Positions 52,917-61,615 of a stretch of DNA of 64,000 nt are shown here, in pieces (within the stretch, counting starts at the first letter, position 1; each line of letters starts with the position of its first letter). The stretch is from Acidaminobacter sp. (GTDB lineage Bacteria > Bacillota > Clostridia > Peptostreptococcales > Acidaminobacteraceae): NCBI RefSeq assembly GCF_030247605.1, contig NZ_JAOTSB010000015.1:16969-80968 (forward strand), given 5' to 3'. Both the position numbers and the translations under genes were made by a program. A model generated the notes under the pieces. That model did not search any database. It had not been told where the DNA came from and saw nothing but the letters and a program-made list of their open reading frames with translations.

Positions 52917-53135
52917 AAGTCAGTTTCGACTCGCCGGATTTTTTCTGCACCGCATGCAAATTCAAAGTTTCGAAGCTTTTTGAATTATAATGAGTTGTTT
53001 TTAACTCATTCTTTTAAATTGTGAACTTTTGACTATCGATCCCAATCGTCAGCGCCGCTAAAAATCAGCTCTTAAAAGCTTTTTCAATCTGTTGAAGTGA
53101 GCTTTGATATGACGAGACTAAGTTAATTTTGACTC
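52917..53135 (-). promoter_or_regulatory. Candidate upstream activator sites
   Basis: AAGTCAGTTTCGACTC (52917-52932) and AAGTTAATTTTGACTC (53120-53135) share a 16-base consensus AAGTYARTTTYGACTC with inner AGT/ACT symmetry. They lie about 120 and 325 bases upstream of the -24 element, in the range of enhancer sites. Confidence 0.4.
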
Positions 53136-53165
53136 ATGACACTCGACCAGACAAATGAGCGCAGC

Positions 53166-53194
53166 AAAAAAGGCCTCCAATAAGAGACCTTTTT
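53166..53194 (-). terminator. Terminator of the TRAP/Ddl-like operon
   Basis: AAAAAGGCCTC pairs with GAGACCTTTTT over 53166-53194, with one mismatch. It lies downstream of the small membrane protein gene and can act in both directions. Confidence 0.75.
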
Positions 53195-53222
53195 ACTCCG
53201 GACACTTTATAATCCATAACAC

Positions 53223-53495
53223 TCAATGTGACCGCTTAATTTTCTTCTCGATAAACAACGCATGCAGCCCCGTCAGATAAAAAGAAACCAAACCCGCCAG
53301 TGTGCCGATGGTCGCGACGCGAATAAAATAAGGCATAACTGTATTCTTAGCGCTGACAGCAATGCCAACCCCAGTATCTCCACCCACAATCAACGCCGCA
53401 GCAAACATTAGAAAAACGATCCCGCCACCCATAATCGCAATCAAAATAGAGATGCTGAAAATGGCACTGACAACCTTCTCAATCTTTGTTTTCAT
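53223..53495 (-). CDS. Small two-helix membrane protein next to the TRAP permease
   Basis: A 90-residue protein with two or three membrane segments ('VVSAIFSISILIAIMGGGIVFLMFAAALIV', 'IRVATIGTLAGLVSFYLTGLHALF'). It is half the length of a normal DctQ small subunit (about 160) but sits 11 bases downstream of the DctM-like gene, where a small subunit would be. It may be a reduced or unrelated partner. The reading frame contains one copy of the 10-mer. Confidence 0.6.
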   Translation of the reverse strand: MKTKIEKVVSAIFSISILIAIMGGGIVFLMFAAALIVGGDTGVGIAVSAKNTVMPYFIRVATIGTLAGLVSFYLTGLHALFIEKKIKRSH

Positions 53496-53506
53496 CTAAG
53501 GACCTC

Positions 53507-54877
53507 CTATAAAAAGAAAATCGGAAATAATCCGCCCAAAACCAATATGGAGACCATAAGGTGCACCGCGATCCAGACCAAAGCCAGAATCGACGTTTCC
53601 CGCATTCTCGATTGTGCAATCCCCATGGCAGCATACATGGCAAGGGCAAGCGGCGGCGTCATACCCTCCATCGCACCGGTTATTGCTGGCAATATGGCGG
53701 CTGCCAGCAGCGGGTTGACGCCGACGGCAACGAGGCCGCCCACAATCGCTGCACCGAAAATTGCAATCTGCGAAGACCCAGGAAGAAACATGCCAAGAAA
53801 CATGGTCATTATAGGAATGAAAATCACTAGCTGAAAGCGTGTCAATTCCATCTGATGTATGTATTCCCCGAGCGCCGCGCCTACCTTGGCATCACCGAAA
53901 ACATAGGAAATACAGTAGGCAAAATAAACCGTTGCGGCTACAGGGGCAATATGCAGCATGGCCTTTCTGAACATTTGAAACAGATGACCCAGCGACAGCC
54001 TTTCTTTGGTTTCATTCATACTGATCACCAAGGTATAAATGGCCGCCACGCCTGGCGTAAACAGAATTACCGAGCTTGAAAACGCACTGGCGCCTTCCTT
54101 GCCAATTCTGTCGGTAATCCACGTTGGACCAAACTTGAAATCAATGAACAACGGCAGGAAGATAATGACCGGGACCAGCAAAGCTTTCCAGCCCTTCTTC
54201 AAGGTATCCAGTGTTTTAGGGATTTCCTCGGATGGCACCGGCGATACCTTGTAGTACCTACAGAATATAAAGAGGGTTATAACCCGCTGTAAAATAAACC
54301 AAAGGCCAATGCCCCAAACGGTCATCCAAAAACCCGACATGGTATAGGTTCCAGGGTAAATGGTATCCAAGACGCCAAAGGCTAATAAAATTGTGCCGGA
54401 AGGCGGAATCATAGGTCCCAGTGAACTTGCAGACATTTCGACTGTAGCGGCGAGCGCAGGCGGAAACTTGGTTTTGATCATAGCCGGAATGGTAAAGACC
54501 CCCGTGGCAGCAACGTTGCCAGGACCTGTTCCGGAGAGTGCTGCCATAAACGTGCTGGAGAGCAGAGAAACATATCCGGCACCTCCCCGGAATCGGCCAA
54601 CAATGGACAATATGAAATCGATTATATTCGAAACCACATTGGTCTGACCGAAAATATACGCTAAAGACAGGAACGCAACAATAGCATAAAACAGTGTGTT
54701 TGTTGACGGTCTGATTAAATACGCTGAAAATTGATCGAGCTTGCCCAGGATCCCGAGCATAACGACAAACCCAATGAACATAGCTTCATAGATGGGCCGT
54801 CTAAGCAGCACGAAAAACACTATAATCGTCCCGAGCAACGCCAGGAGATACATTAACTCAACAGGTAAACCGCTCAT
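53507..54877 (-). CDS. TRAP transporter large permease (DctM-like)
   Basis: A 456-residue polytopic protein of the TRAP DctM family: 'AALSGTGPGNVAATGVFTIPAMI', 'MSASSLGPMIPPSGTILLAFG' and 'MEGMTPPLALAMYAAMGIAQS' are typical. TRAP systems import carboxylates with a DctP binding protein, but none is encoded nearby. It follows the Ddl-like gene by 30 bases, so they are probably one operon. Confidence 0.85.
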   Translation of the reverse strand: MSGLPVELMYLLALLGTIIVFFVLLRRPIYEAMFIGFVVMLGILGKLDQFSAYLIRPSTNTLFYAIVAFLSLAYIFGQTNVVSNIIDFILSIVGRFRGGAGYVSLLSSTFMAALSGTGPGNVAATGVFTIPAMIKTKFPPALAATVEMSASSLGPMIPPSGTILLAFGVLDTIYPGTYTMSGFWMTVWGIGLWFILQRVITLFIFCRYYKVSPVPSEEIPKTLDTLKKGWKALLVPVIIFLPLFIDFKFGPTWITDRIGKEGASAFSSSVILFTPGVAAIYTLVISMNETKERLSLGHLFQMFRKAMLHIAPVAATVYFAYCISYVFGDAKVGAALGEYIHQMELTRFQLVIFIPIMTMFLGMFLPGSSQIAIFGAAIVGGLVAVGVNPLLAAAILPAITGAMEGMTPPLALAMYAAMGIAQSRMRETSILALVWIAVHLMVSILVLGGLFPIFFL

Positions 54878-54907
54878 TAAACCCCTCCTTCTGCCTTAAT
54901 TAATCAA

Positions 54908-55888
54908 CTATTTCTCCTTGTTTTTTGTGAATGCCATGACCACCATTTTTTGAATCAATGATTCATAGGTATAACCTGCTGCTTTCGCCACCCTTGGAAA
55001 GTCGCTGTAGTCCGGCTGCATCCCAGGCAGGGTATTGATCTCAAGAAAATAAGGTGTCCCTTCCGCATCTAACCTAACGTCAATGCGCGCGTATTCATCA
55101 CATCCAAGGGCTTTATAAGCCTTGGCGGCATAGTCCTTAATCTTGGCCGCCGTACCCTCATCCAAGTCGGCTGGGCATTTAACGCCTACAGCATCTCTGG
55201 CCTTGATATCCACAGTCATAAAGCCCGTTCCATCTGAGGTGTCATAAATAATTTCCTGAATTGGCAACACCTCCGGGTCATCATTTCCGAGCACGCCAAC
55301 GGTAAACTCTCTGCCAGTGATAAATTCCTCCACCAAAGCAGGCTGATTAAAAAGTTTGAATATTTTTTGAAGACCTTTTCTAAGTGACTCTTCATCATGA
55401 ACAACACTATCCTCAGTAATCCCCAGACTTGAACCCTCATGCTCAGGCTTGATGATCAGCGGATATTTGAGGGAAGCCTCCACGGGCTCTTTGCCTGTGT
55501 AAAACACCTGAAAATTTGCTGTCGGAACGCCAACACTCTGAAACAGCCTCTTGCTGATGTGCTTGTGAAGCCCGAGAATGTGCGTGGACAGACTCGAACC
55601 TACAAACGGCACCTCCATGAGCTCCAGCATCCCCACAACATTGGCCTGCTGCATTTTATTGGTGATGCCGGTACAGGCATTGAAGATTATTTCCATGCCT
55701 TCGATCGCTTTTATATCTTTGAGAAGGTCCAGCGTCGCCGGAATACGCGTCACCTCGTGCCCATTGTCCATCAAGGCTTTTTCAATAGCTTTGACCGTCA
55801 GATCCATTTGCTCGGAACCGTGAGGGTCAATGGAGCTATCCCTTTTTTTCTCAACGTCAGCGGGTGTATATAAAAGTCCTACATGCAT
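54908..55888 (-). CDS. D-Ala-D-Ala-ligase-like ATP-grasp enzyme
   Basis: A 326-residue ATP-grasp ligase. 'YPLIIKPEHEGSSLGI' (ATP-binding Lys and Gly/Ser loop), 'PALVEEFITGREFTVGVLG' and 'CDEYARIDVRLDAEGTPYFLEINTLPGM' match Ddl enzymes, including the Mg ligands. The N-terminal substrate region reads 'IIFNACTG', unlike the usual 'HG' motif of Ddl, so substrate may differ. Start at 55888 has GGAGG 7 bases upstream. First in an operon with a TRAP permease, away from mur genes: probably not the housekeeping Ddl. Confidence 0.75.
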   Translation of the reverse strand: MHVGLLYTPADVEKKRDSSIDPHGSEQMDLTVKAIEKALMDNGHEVTRIPATLDLLKDIKAIEGMEIIFNACTGITNKMQQANVVGMLELMEVPFVGSSLSTHILGLHKHISKRLFQSVGVPTANFQVFYTGKEPVEASLKYPLIIKPEHEGSSLGITEDSVVHDEESLRKGLQKIFKLFNQPALVEEFITGREFTVGVLGNDDPEVLPIQEIIYDTSDGTGFMTVDIKARDAVGVKCPADLDEGTAAKIKDYAAKAYKALGCDEYARIDVRLDAEGTPYFLEINTLPGMQPDYSDFPRVAKAAGYTYESLIQKMVVMAFTKNKEK

Positions 55889-56222
55889 AAGTAAACCTCC
55901 TTGTCCAATTCTATGTGAAGAAAATCGATATGCCCCAGCATAGTGTTTGTAATAAATGCTCAAAACATTAACGTCACGTCTAAAAATACCAGAAGATAAT
56001 AAGTGCATACCCCCCTTATGCCTCTCCGAATCATTTATGCGATTAGCGGCCAGGTTGGAAAAGTCTCGTAAGAAGGGTGGACGAGGGCATCAGCGGTTTC
56101 GCTTATCGACCACCCTCTTCCACCTCAGACCCTCACTTCCGCCCTTTATTTCCACTAAAAAAAAGCCGGCACCCGCAACTGCCGGCACCGACTCTATCTC
56201 CACAAAATCACCTTGGGTTCAC
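55889..56222. other. Intergenic region between the Ddl-like gene and yvcK
   Basis: This 334-base gap contains the yvcK terminator at 56165-56186 and an imperfect dyad with GAAGGGTGG near 56072 and CCACCCTCTTC near 56110. I see no sigma-54 site, gene or other clear signal. Confidence 0.5.
56165..56186 (-). terminator. Terminator of the murB-PHP-rapZ-yvcK operon
   Basis: GCCGGCA (56165-56171) pairs with TGCCGGC (56180-56186), followed on the minus strand by eight T. Confidence 0.9.
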
Positions 56223-57257
56223 TTACTCCCCATGATGGTAAATCTTAATATCCACCAGCGCTTCCAAGCGCTGCGCGACTTTTAGCGCGTCATGGCGTAT
56301 GTAGCCCTTCACCACTTCGACAAAGTCATCCAGCAAAATCTCAATGCCCCGCTCTTCAAAATAAACCCTGTCCGCAGCAGTCATCCGAACCGGCGAAGCC
56401 CGCTCTGCCTCATACCGCGCGACTATGGACTCATCAATGATGGCATTGTTGAACAGCACGTGGGTCACCAGCCCGGGCCCGGTGTGGGCTTCGAGCGCCT
56501 TATAATAATCCGACAACCTGTACCCATCCGTCTCGCCTCTTTGGGACATGAGGTTGACCACAAAAACCTTGGGTGCGTGGGAACTTTTAATCGCCTCAGC
56601 GACACCGTCCACCAGGAGATTTGGCAAAATACTGGTGTAGAGGCTCCCTGGCCCCATTACTATGACATCCGCCTCAGCGATGCTTGTCAGCACCTCATCC
56701 AGAGCCTTCGGCTTCTCAGGCACCATGGAAACGCGCTCAATTCTGAGTCCTGCTGCAGCGGACTGAATCGGAATCTTAGACTCCCCTTCCACCACCGAGC
56801 CGTCGGACAGCATTGCCTTCAACCGCACATCCTCCAGCGTCACCGGCAGAACCCGGCCCGTTACCGCGAAGATCTCGTGAATGAGCCGGATCGCTTCCTC
56901 AAAGCTGTTGGAGATGTCACTCAAAGCTGCAATCATCAAATTCCCCAGATTCTGACCGCTGAGGTTGCCATCTTTAAAGCGGTAGTTGAGCAGGTCCAGC
57001 AGTACAGGCTCCTGATTCGCGAGCGCGACAATGCAGCTTCGGATATCCCCCGGTGGCAGCATGCCCAGGTCCTCACGAAGGACGCCGGATCCGCCGCCGT
57101 CATCCGACATGGCGACGACCGCCACGACGTCCCGCGTCACCTGCTTCAGTCCCCGCAGCAAAATCGAGAGTCCGCTGCCGCCGCCGATTGCCACGATTTT
57201 GAGGTCTGATCGCGGAACCATCGGCTCAAGTTTATTTAGCTCTGATGCCCTGATCAT
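56223..57257 (-). CDS. yvcK: YvcK/CofD-like protein (gluconeogenesis factor)
   Basis: A 344-residue protein of the YvcK family. 'KIVAIGGGSGLSILLRGLKQVT' (nucleotide-binding loop), 'VAMSDDGGGSGVLREDLGMLPPGD' and 'VMGPGSLYTSILPNLLVDGVAEAI' are hallmark motifs. YvcK binds UDP-GlcNAc and supports cell wall synthesis on gluconeogenic carbon. The ATG overlaps the rapZ stop by four bases (ATGA). Confidence 0.95.
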   Translation of the reverse strand: MIRASELNKLEPMVPRSDLKIVAIGGGSGLSILLRGLKQVTRDVVAVVAMSDDGGGSGVLREDLGMLPPGDIRSCIVALANQEPVLLDLLNYRFKDGNLSGQNLGNLMIAALSDISNSFEEAIRLIHEIFAVTGRVLPVTLEDVRLKAMLSDGSVVEGESKIPIQSAAAGLRIERVSMVPEKPKALDEVLTSIAEADVIVMGPGSLYTSILPNLLVDGVAEAIKSSHAPKVFVVNLMSQRGETDGYRLSDYYKALEAHTGPGLVTHVLFNNAIIDESIVARYEAERASPVRMTAADRVYFEERGIEILLDDFVEVVKGYIRHDALKVAQRLEALVDIKIYHHGE

Positions 57258-58135
57258 TGACCGCTCAGCTCCCGGTGGTAAACTGCCACCGTTCTGCCGC
57301 GCTCTTTAAGGGTATGCGCGAGAAGGTTTCCAAAAGTCACAGAGCGGTGCTGGCCACCGGTACAGCCAATCGCCACCACGAGCTGAGCCCGTTTTTCTTT
57401 GATGCACAGCGGAATGAGGAACTCGACCATGTCGAGAAGCCGTTCGTAATAGGACAAACTGTCCTGAAATTTCATGACGTAGTCTTGAACCTCGGCGTCA
57501 TTGCCCGTCAGGTTCCGGAGCTCAGCAATGTAAAAGGGATTCGGCAGCATCCGCACGTCGAAGACCAGGTCCGCGTCCAGGGGGATCCCGCGCTTGAAAC
57601 CAAAAGTCTGGATCGAGATGCTCATGCTGTCCTCGATCTCCTCCGGCTCAAATGCCTTCTGAATCTCAGTCCTGAATTGACCTATAGTCTTCTGCGTCGT
57701 ATCGATGATCTTATCCGCACTGGCGCGAATCGCCTCCAGGCGCTCCCGTTCCATTTCTATGCCGGCCTCGATGCTCCCCGTTGGATTGATGGGATGCGTG
57801 CGCCGTGTTTCCTTGAACCGCTTGATCAGCTCCGCCGTCGAGGCCTCCAAAAACAGGATCTGCACGGATGCCCCCGTTTGTCTGAGACTCTCGATCCCGT
57901 TTTCGAGATCGTCAAAAAAGCGCCCGCCCCGAATGTCCGCAACCAGGGCCGCCCGCTCGATTGGCTCCGACTGGTTCTTTACCAGCTCCGCAAACTGCGG
58001 GATCAGCGCCGGCGGCATATTGTCAACACAATACCAGCCCATGTCCTCAAAGGCTTTCATGGCCTGACTGCGGCCGGCCCCTGACAAGCCGGTGACTATA
58101 ACGTAGCGCATAGCTGCGCCAGGATTCACCGCCAT
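57254..58135 (-). CDS. rapZ: RapZ/YvcJ nucleotide-binding protein
   Basis: A 293-residue P-loop protein. Walker A 'VTGLSGAGRSQAMKAFED' has Arg in place of the usual Lys ('GxSGAGRS'), 'MGWYCVDNMPPALIPQ' follows, and the C-terminal 'VVAIGCTGGQHRSVTFGNLLA' is the conserved RapZ domain. RapZ controls GlmS via small RNAs in Enterobacteria; in Firmicutes (YvcJ) the role is less clear. The start overlaps the PHP stop (TAATG). Contiguous with yvcK as in most Firmicutes. Confidence 0.94.
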   Translation of the reverse strand: MAVNPGAAMRYVIVTGLSGAGRSQAMKAFEDMGWYCVDNMPPALIPQFAELVKNQSEPIERAALVADIRGGRFFDDLENGIESLRQTGASVQILFLEASTAELIKRFKETRRTHPINPTGSIEAGIEMERERLEAIRASADKIIDTTQKTIGQFRTEIQKAFEPEEIEDSMSISIQTFGFKRGIPLDADLVFDVRMLPNPFYIAELRNLTGNDAEVQDYVMKFQDSLSYYERLLDMVEFLIPLCIKEKRAQLVVAIGCTGGQHRSVTFGNLLAHTLKERGRTVAVYHRELSGQ

Positions 58136-58932
58136 TAGACCTCACCCGCCTTTTCCGGTTCTTTGACACCCTCTGACGCTTCAGGTTCTTCATCCGACTT
58201 CAGGCAATTTATAATTCTATTGCATGGAATCTTCGCCCTGAGCGCCCGCTCTATGGCCGGCTCAAATCGCCCGATCATTTCCGGGCGGTGGGCATCCGAA
58301 TTGATCGCAAAAAGACAAGCGCTGCTTCGCAGCATCAATAGATCTTCAAAAGTCAGATGGCCGTGGCGGTTCGCGTTGATTTCCAGCGCCGTGTGGGTCG
58401 CAATGGCCGCCTCCGCCACAGGCATGATCTCAATGGCCCCTTTGGCACCCGGGTGGGTCAGGATCTTGATGTCGTAGTTGTGCATGGCCTTGATCATGGC
58501 CTTGGTATTCAGTTCTTTGGCCTTCTCCGCCGCTTTCCTGGACAGCCGTCCCTCAAAGTTGAGCCTGTGAAGGGCGCTGGTGCCCTTCAGATCTCCGCTG
58601 AGGCTTCCAAAATGGTAACCCGCGAGCAGCACGTCCGCCATGCGCAGCATGCCCTCGTCCACGTCCAGCCGCCCGTCCGCGTCCATGACATTGGCCTCGA
58701 GGCCCAGAAGTGTCTGGATCATGGGATACTTGGCGTTCATTTCATCAATGATTCCACGCATCTCCGCGTACTTTTTCCTCTTGATGCCGTAAGTCAGGTG
58801 CTGGGGTCCGTGGTCGCTGATAGCCAGGATTTTCAGGCCCCTGGCCACAGCCGCCCGCACGTTGTCCTCAATGGAGCCCTTGCCGTCGCTGTAAGTCGTG
58901 TGTGTATGATAATCCGCGTAAATTCTGATCAC
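58135..58932 (-). CDS. PHP-domain phosphoesterase
   Basis: A 265-residue PHP-domain protein related to YcdX/histidinol-phosphatase-like enzymes. Metal ligands are seen in 'ADYHTHTTYSDGKGS', 'ISDHGPQHL', 'GLEANVMD' and 'NSDAHRPEMIG'. It probably cleaves a phosphoester. Start chosen at the GTG at 58932, with GGAGG 8 bases upstream. It lies between murB and rapZ, an arrangement common in Clostridia. Confidence 0.88.
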   Translation of the reverse strand: MIRIYADYHTHTTYSDGKGSIEDNVRAAVARGLKILAISDHGPQHLTYGIKRKKYAEMRGIIDEMNAKYPMIQTLLGLEANVMDADGRLDVDEGMLRMADVLLAGYHFGSLSGDLKGTSALHRLNFEGRLSRKAAEKAKELNTKAMIKAMHNYDIKILTHPGAKGAIEIMPVAEAAIATHTALEINANRHGHLTFEDLLMLRSSACLFAINSDAHRPEMIGRFEPAIERALRAKIPCNRIINCLKSDEEPEASEGVKEPEKAGEV

Positions 58933-59019
58933 GTTCAGTCCCTCCTTATGAGGCGACAATGCGGTTTCCCGGCTATTTCCAAAGAATTTTGCCGATGGTC
59001 CCACAGTCCACCACTCACC

Positions 59020-59985
59020 CTATACCAAAGTCACAGGGATCTCCGGAATAATGCGTACCTCAGGCTCAAGTTCGACCCCAAAGGTATCCCGCACCGTTTT
59101 CCGGACGACATTGATGAGATGGAGCACTTCCTCTGCCGTAGCGCCACCGTTGTTGACAATAAACCCGCAGTGCTTCGGACTCACCTGAGCCTTTCCATAT
59201 GAAAGTCCTCTCAGACCGGCGTCTTCAATGAGTTTCCCCGCGAAATACCCCGCCGGCCGTTTAAAAGTACTGCCGGCACTGGCTTTCTCCAGAGGCTGCT
59301 TTGAGGTACGCTTTTCGGTCAGGTCGTCCGTCTTCGCCTTGATATCCTTATACATACCCCGGTTCAGCTTAAGACCAACACGAAGGACAATTCCGCCCGC
59401 CTCCATGATCCGGCTGTGGCGGTAGGAAAAACCCAGTTCAGCATTGCTGAGCCTTTCGACCCTCCCATCAGGCATAAGCACTTCTGCCCAATCCACAACA
59501 TCTTTCATTTCACCGTCGTAGGCGCCGGCGTTCATGTAGACTGCCCCACCAAGCGTGCCCGGTATGCCGGAAGCAAATTCGAAGCCGGCAAGTTCACTTT
59601 CCAGGAACTGGCTCGCCAGCTTTGAAAGCAGAATGCCCGCCTCAGCAGTCACCTGTGTCCCCTCGATCTCCACCCGCGTCAGATTGTCCGCGATTCTAAG
59701 AATAGCCCCCCGGTACCCTTTGTCTGAGAACAGGAGATTGCTCCCGTTGCCGATGACCATGAAAGGGTATGTATCAGCTCTAAGCAGCTCCAGCGCAGCA
59801 GCGACATTCTCCACAGAAGCAGGTTGTATCAACAAGTCGGCAGGTCCGCCAATTTTAAAGCTTGTGAGTTCACACAGGGCTGCCATGGTTCTGACCTCTT
59901 GTGTGCCCAGTTTTTCCAGCAGCTTTACGGTCATGTCCGCGGCCCGGTTTTCATAGTATTCAAGATTCATATTATATTCAGTCAT
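59020..59985 (-). CDS. murB: UDP-N-acetylenolpyruvoylglucosamine reductase MurB
   Basis: A 321-residue FAD enzyme reducing UDP-GlcNAc-enolpyruvate to UDP-MurNAc. FAD-binding 'TSFKIGGPADLL' and 'VIGNGSNLLFSDKGYRGAIL', 'FASGIPGTLGGAVYMNAGAYDGEM', 'ASAGSTFKRPAGYFAGKLIEDAGLRG' in outline with the catalytic Ser, and 'LEPEVRII' at the end. It is type II (no extra loop). GGAGG precedes the ATG by 5 bases. Confidence 0.96.
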   Translation of the reverse strand: MTEYNMNLEYYENRAADMTVKLLEKLGTQEVRTMAALCELTSFKIGGPADLLIQPASVENVAAALELLRADTYPFMVIGNGSNLLFSDKGYRGAILRIADNLTRVEIEGTQVTAEAGILLSKLASQFLESELAGFEFASGIPGTLGGAVYMNAGAYDGEMKDVVDWAEVLMPDGRVERLSNAELGFSYRHSRIMEAGGIVLRVGLKLNRGMYKDIKAKTDDLTEKRTSKQPLEKASAGSTFKRPAGYFAGKLIEDAGLRGLSYGKAQVSPKHCGFIVNNGGATAEEVLHLINVVRKTVRDTFGVELEPEVRIIPEIPVTLV

Positions 59986-60069
59986 GTTGACCTCCAGATT
60001 TAAAGAGATGATTTTACCGGTTTAATTTTACCATAGGTTGAGCCGGATACGCCAACAAAAAGGAAGGAA

Positions 60070-60100
60070 GGTAAACTGGGTGTCTGACACCCAGTTTACC
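60070..60100. repeat. GGTGTC-palindrome repeat, perfect 31-base dyad
   Basis: A perfect dyad of 15-base arms around a central T: GGTAAACTGGGTGTC and its complement. It lies just beyond the MOSC terminator. Confidence 0.85.
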
Positions 60101-60108
60101 TCAAAAAA

Positions 60109-60128
60109 AACAGGGCTTCCGCCCTGTT
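60109..60128 (-). terminator. Terminator of the molybdopterin operon
   Basis: AACAGGGC (60109-60116), loop TTCC, GCCCTGTT (60121-60128), then eight T on the minus strand. It lies 5 bases beyond the MOSC stop. Confidence 0.92.
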
Positions 60129-60133
60129 CAGTC

Positions 60134-60586
60134 CTATAGTTTTTTGAGTCCTTCTATCTCGATGGTAATGTCATCGCCCGCTTTAACGTCCCCTGCTTCA
60201 AGCACCCTGCAGAAGATTCCCTCCCGTGGCATGACGCAGTCTCCAACCTTGTTGCGGATCTCGCACCCTGCGTGGCATTCCTTGCCAATCTGGGTGACTT
60301 CCATAAGGGTCTGACCAATCCGCAGCTGGGTACCAATAGGAAGAGTGTGGAGGACTATGCCCTCTGTCGTCAGATTTTCGGCGAAATCGCCGGCTTTCAG
60401 CTCCGGAAGACCCATCTGGCGGACCTTTTCAATGCTCTCTTCAGCCAGAAGACTGACCATTCTGTGCCATGAACCGCTGTGCGCGTCGCCCACCAGTCCC
60501 AGGTTGAGCTCGAAACGTCCGGATTCAATGGGCGTTTTGATTGTGCCCTTCTTTTCGCTGATGTTGACGGATCTGATTTTCGCCAT
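60134..60586 (-). CDS. MOSC-domain protein
   Basis: A 150-residue MOSC-domain protein with the conserved Cys in 'GKECHAGCEIRNKVGDCVMPREGIF', which in the family binds molybdopterin or sulfur. Sequence 'FAENLTTEGIVLHTLPIGTQLRIG' is typical. It is the last gene of a Moco set and starts 2 bases after moaA, so it probably acts in Moco handling or sulfuration. Confidence 0.9.
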   Translation of the reverse strand: MAKIRSVNISEKKGTIKTPIESGRFELNLGLVGDAHSGSWHRMVSLLAEESIEKVRQMGLPELKAGDFAENLTTEGIVLHTLPIGTQLRIGQTLMEVTQIGKECHAGCEIRNKVGDCVMPREGIFCRVLEAGDVKAGDDITIEIEGLKKL

Positions 60587-60587
60587 G

Positions 60588-61553
60588 TTATCCTCCTATT
60601 TTATACATGCCGCGAACAATTGGCACATAATCACTTTCTTCCATGTGATGCTTTTCCGGTTTCAGCCCGACGGCCTCGCGGATGATCGGAGCAAGGTCCT
60701 CACCGGCACGCAGGGCCGCGAGTAAATCAATCTCTTTATCAGAATGCAGGCAAGGCTTGATTTTACCGTCTGCCGTCAAACGGATGCGGTCACAGTCCGC
60801 GCAAAAGTTGCAGGAAATAGGCTGGATCAGGCCAATTCGACCGCTTGCCCCCGGCAATCTGAAATAGCGCGCCGGTCCATCATGGGCCTTTGCTATGTCC
60901 GGTACCAATTCAGGGAGGATCTCCAGAACCCGGTCCGTGGAAATAAAATGCTCTTCCGTCCAGGCTGCGGCCTCACCTATAGGCATCAGCTCTATAAACC
61001 GGACGTCATAGCCCTTGCTTCGCGTGAGCTCTGCCAGTTCCCGAATCTCAGACTCGTTTTCTCCGCCAATCAGGACACTGTTGACGCGGATGGGCCATAT
61101 GCCCACGCGCTCAGCCTCTTCAAGACCTTTTAGTACCCTGTTGAGGTCTCCGCCCCGGGTCATTTCCTTGAAGCGCTCCGGATTCAGCGTATCCAGCGAC
61201 ACATTGATGCGCCGCAGCCCCGCCGCCTTCAACGGCTCAGCCATGGTGTCCAGCATCACGGCGTTGGTCGTCATGGCCAGGTCCTTGATGCCTGGTATAG
61301 CCGCGAGCTCCGCTACCAGGTCTACGATGCCCTTTCTGACCAGGGGTTCCCCACCTGTCAAACGTATTTTGTCAATGCCGAGGCTCGCTGCCACGCGGGC
61401 TACTTCGACTATTTCCTCGTTCCGTAAAATTTTATCATGGTCCAGCTTGGCCGGCATCCCGGTTGGAGGCATGCAATAACGGCAGCGCAAATTGCAGCGG
61501 TCCGTCACCGAAATTCTCAAATAGCGTATTGTTCTTCCATAAGCGTCCTGCAC
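60588..61553 (-). CDS. moaA: GTP 3',8-cyclase MoaA
   Basis: A 321-residue radical SAM enzyme for the first Moco step. The cluster motif is 'CNLRCRYCMPP' (CxxxCxxC), 'RLTGGEPLVRKG' follows, and the C-terminal cluster Cys residues are in 'CNFCADCDRIRLTADGKIKPCLHS'. Start is the GTG at 61553, with GGAGG upstream. It follows moeA with a 62-base gap. Confidence 0.95.
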   Translation of the reverse strand: MQDAYGRTIRYLRISVTDRCNLRCRYCMPPTGMPAKLDHDKILRNEEIVEVARVAASLGIDKIRLTGGEPLVRKGIVDLVAELAAIPGIKDLAMTTNAVMLDTMAEPLKAAGLRRINVSLDTLNPERFKEMTRGGDLNRVLKGLEEAERVGIWPIRVNSVLIGGENESEIRELAELTRSKGYDVRFIELMPIGEAAAWTEEHFISTDRVLEILPELVPDIAKAHDGPARYFRLPGASGRIGLIQPISCNFCADCDRIRLTADGKIKPCLHSDKEIDLLAALRAGEDLAPIIREAVGLKPEKHHMEESDYVPIVRGMYKIGG

Positions 61554-61615
61554 GGGACACCTCCCATCTCATTACTTCGGTGGTCAAGCCGTCAAAATTG
61601 ACTGGTCCAAAGCCA

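Larger units (their letters stand above)
52709..53222. other. Regulatory gap upstream of the APC gene
   Basis: This 514-base gap holds the sigma-54 promoter at 52781-52795, two copies of a 16-base motif at 52917 and 53120, the dyad AATGAGTT-gttttt-AACTCATT (52989-53010), and a terminator at 53166-53194. No gene is supported. Confidence 0.7.
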
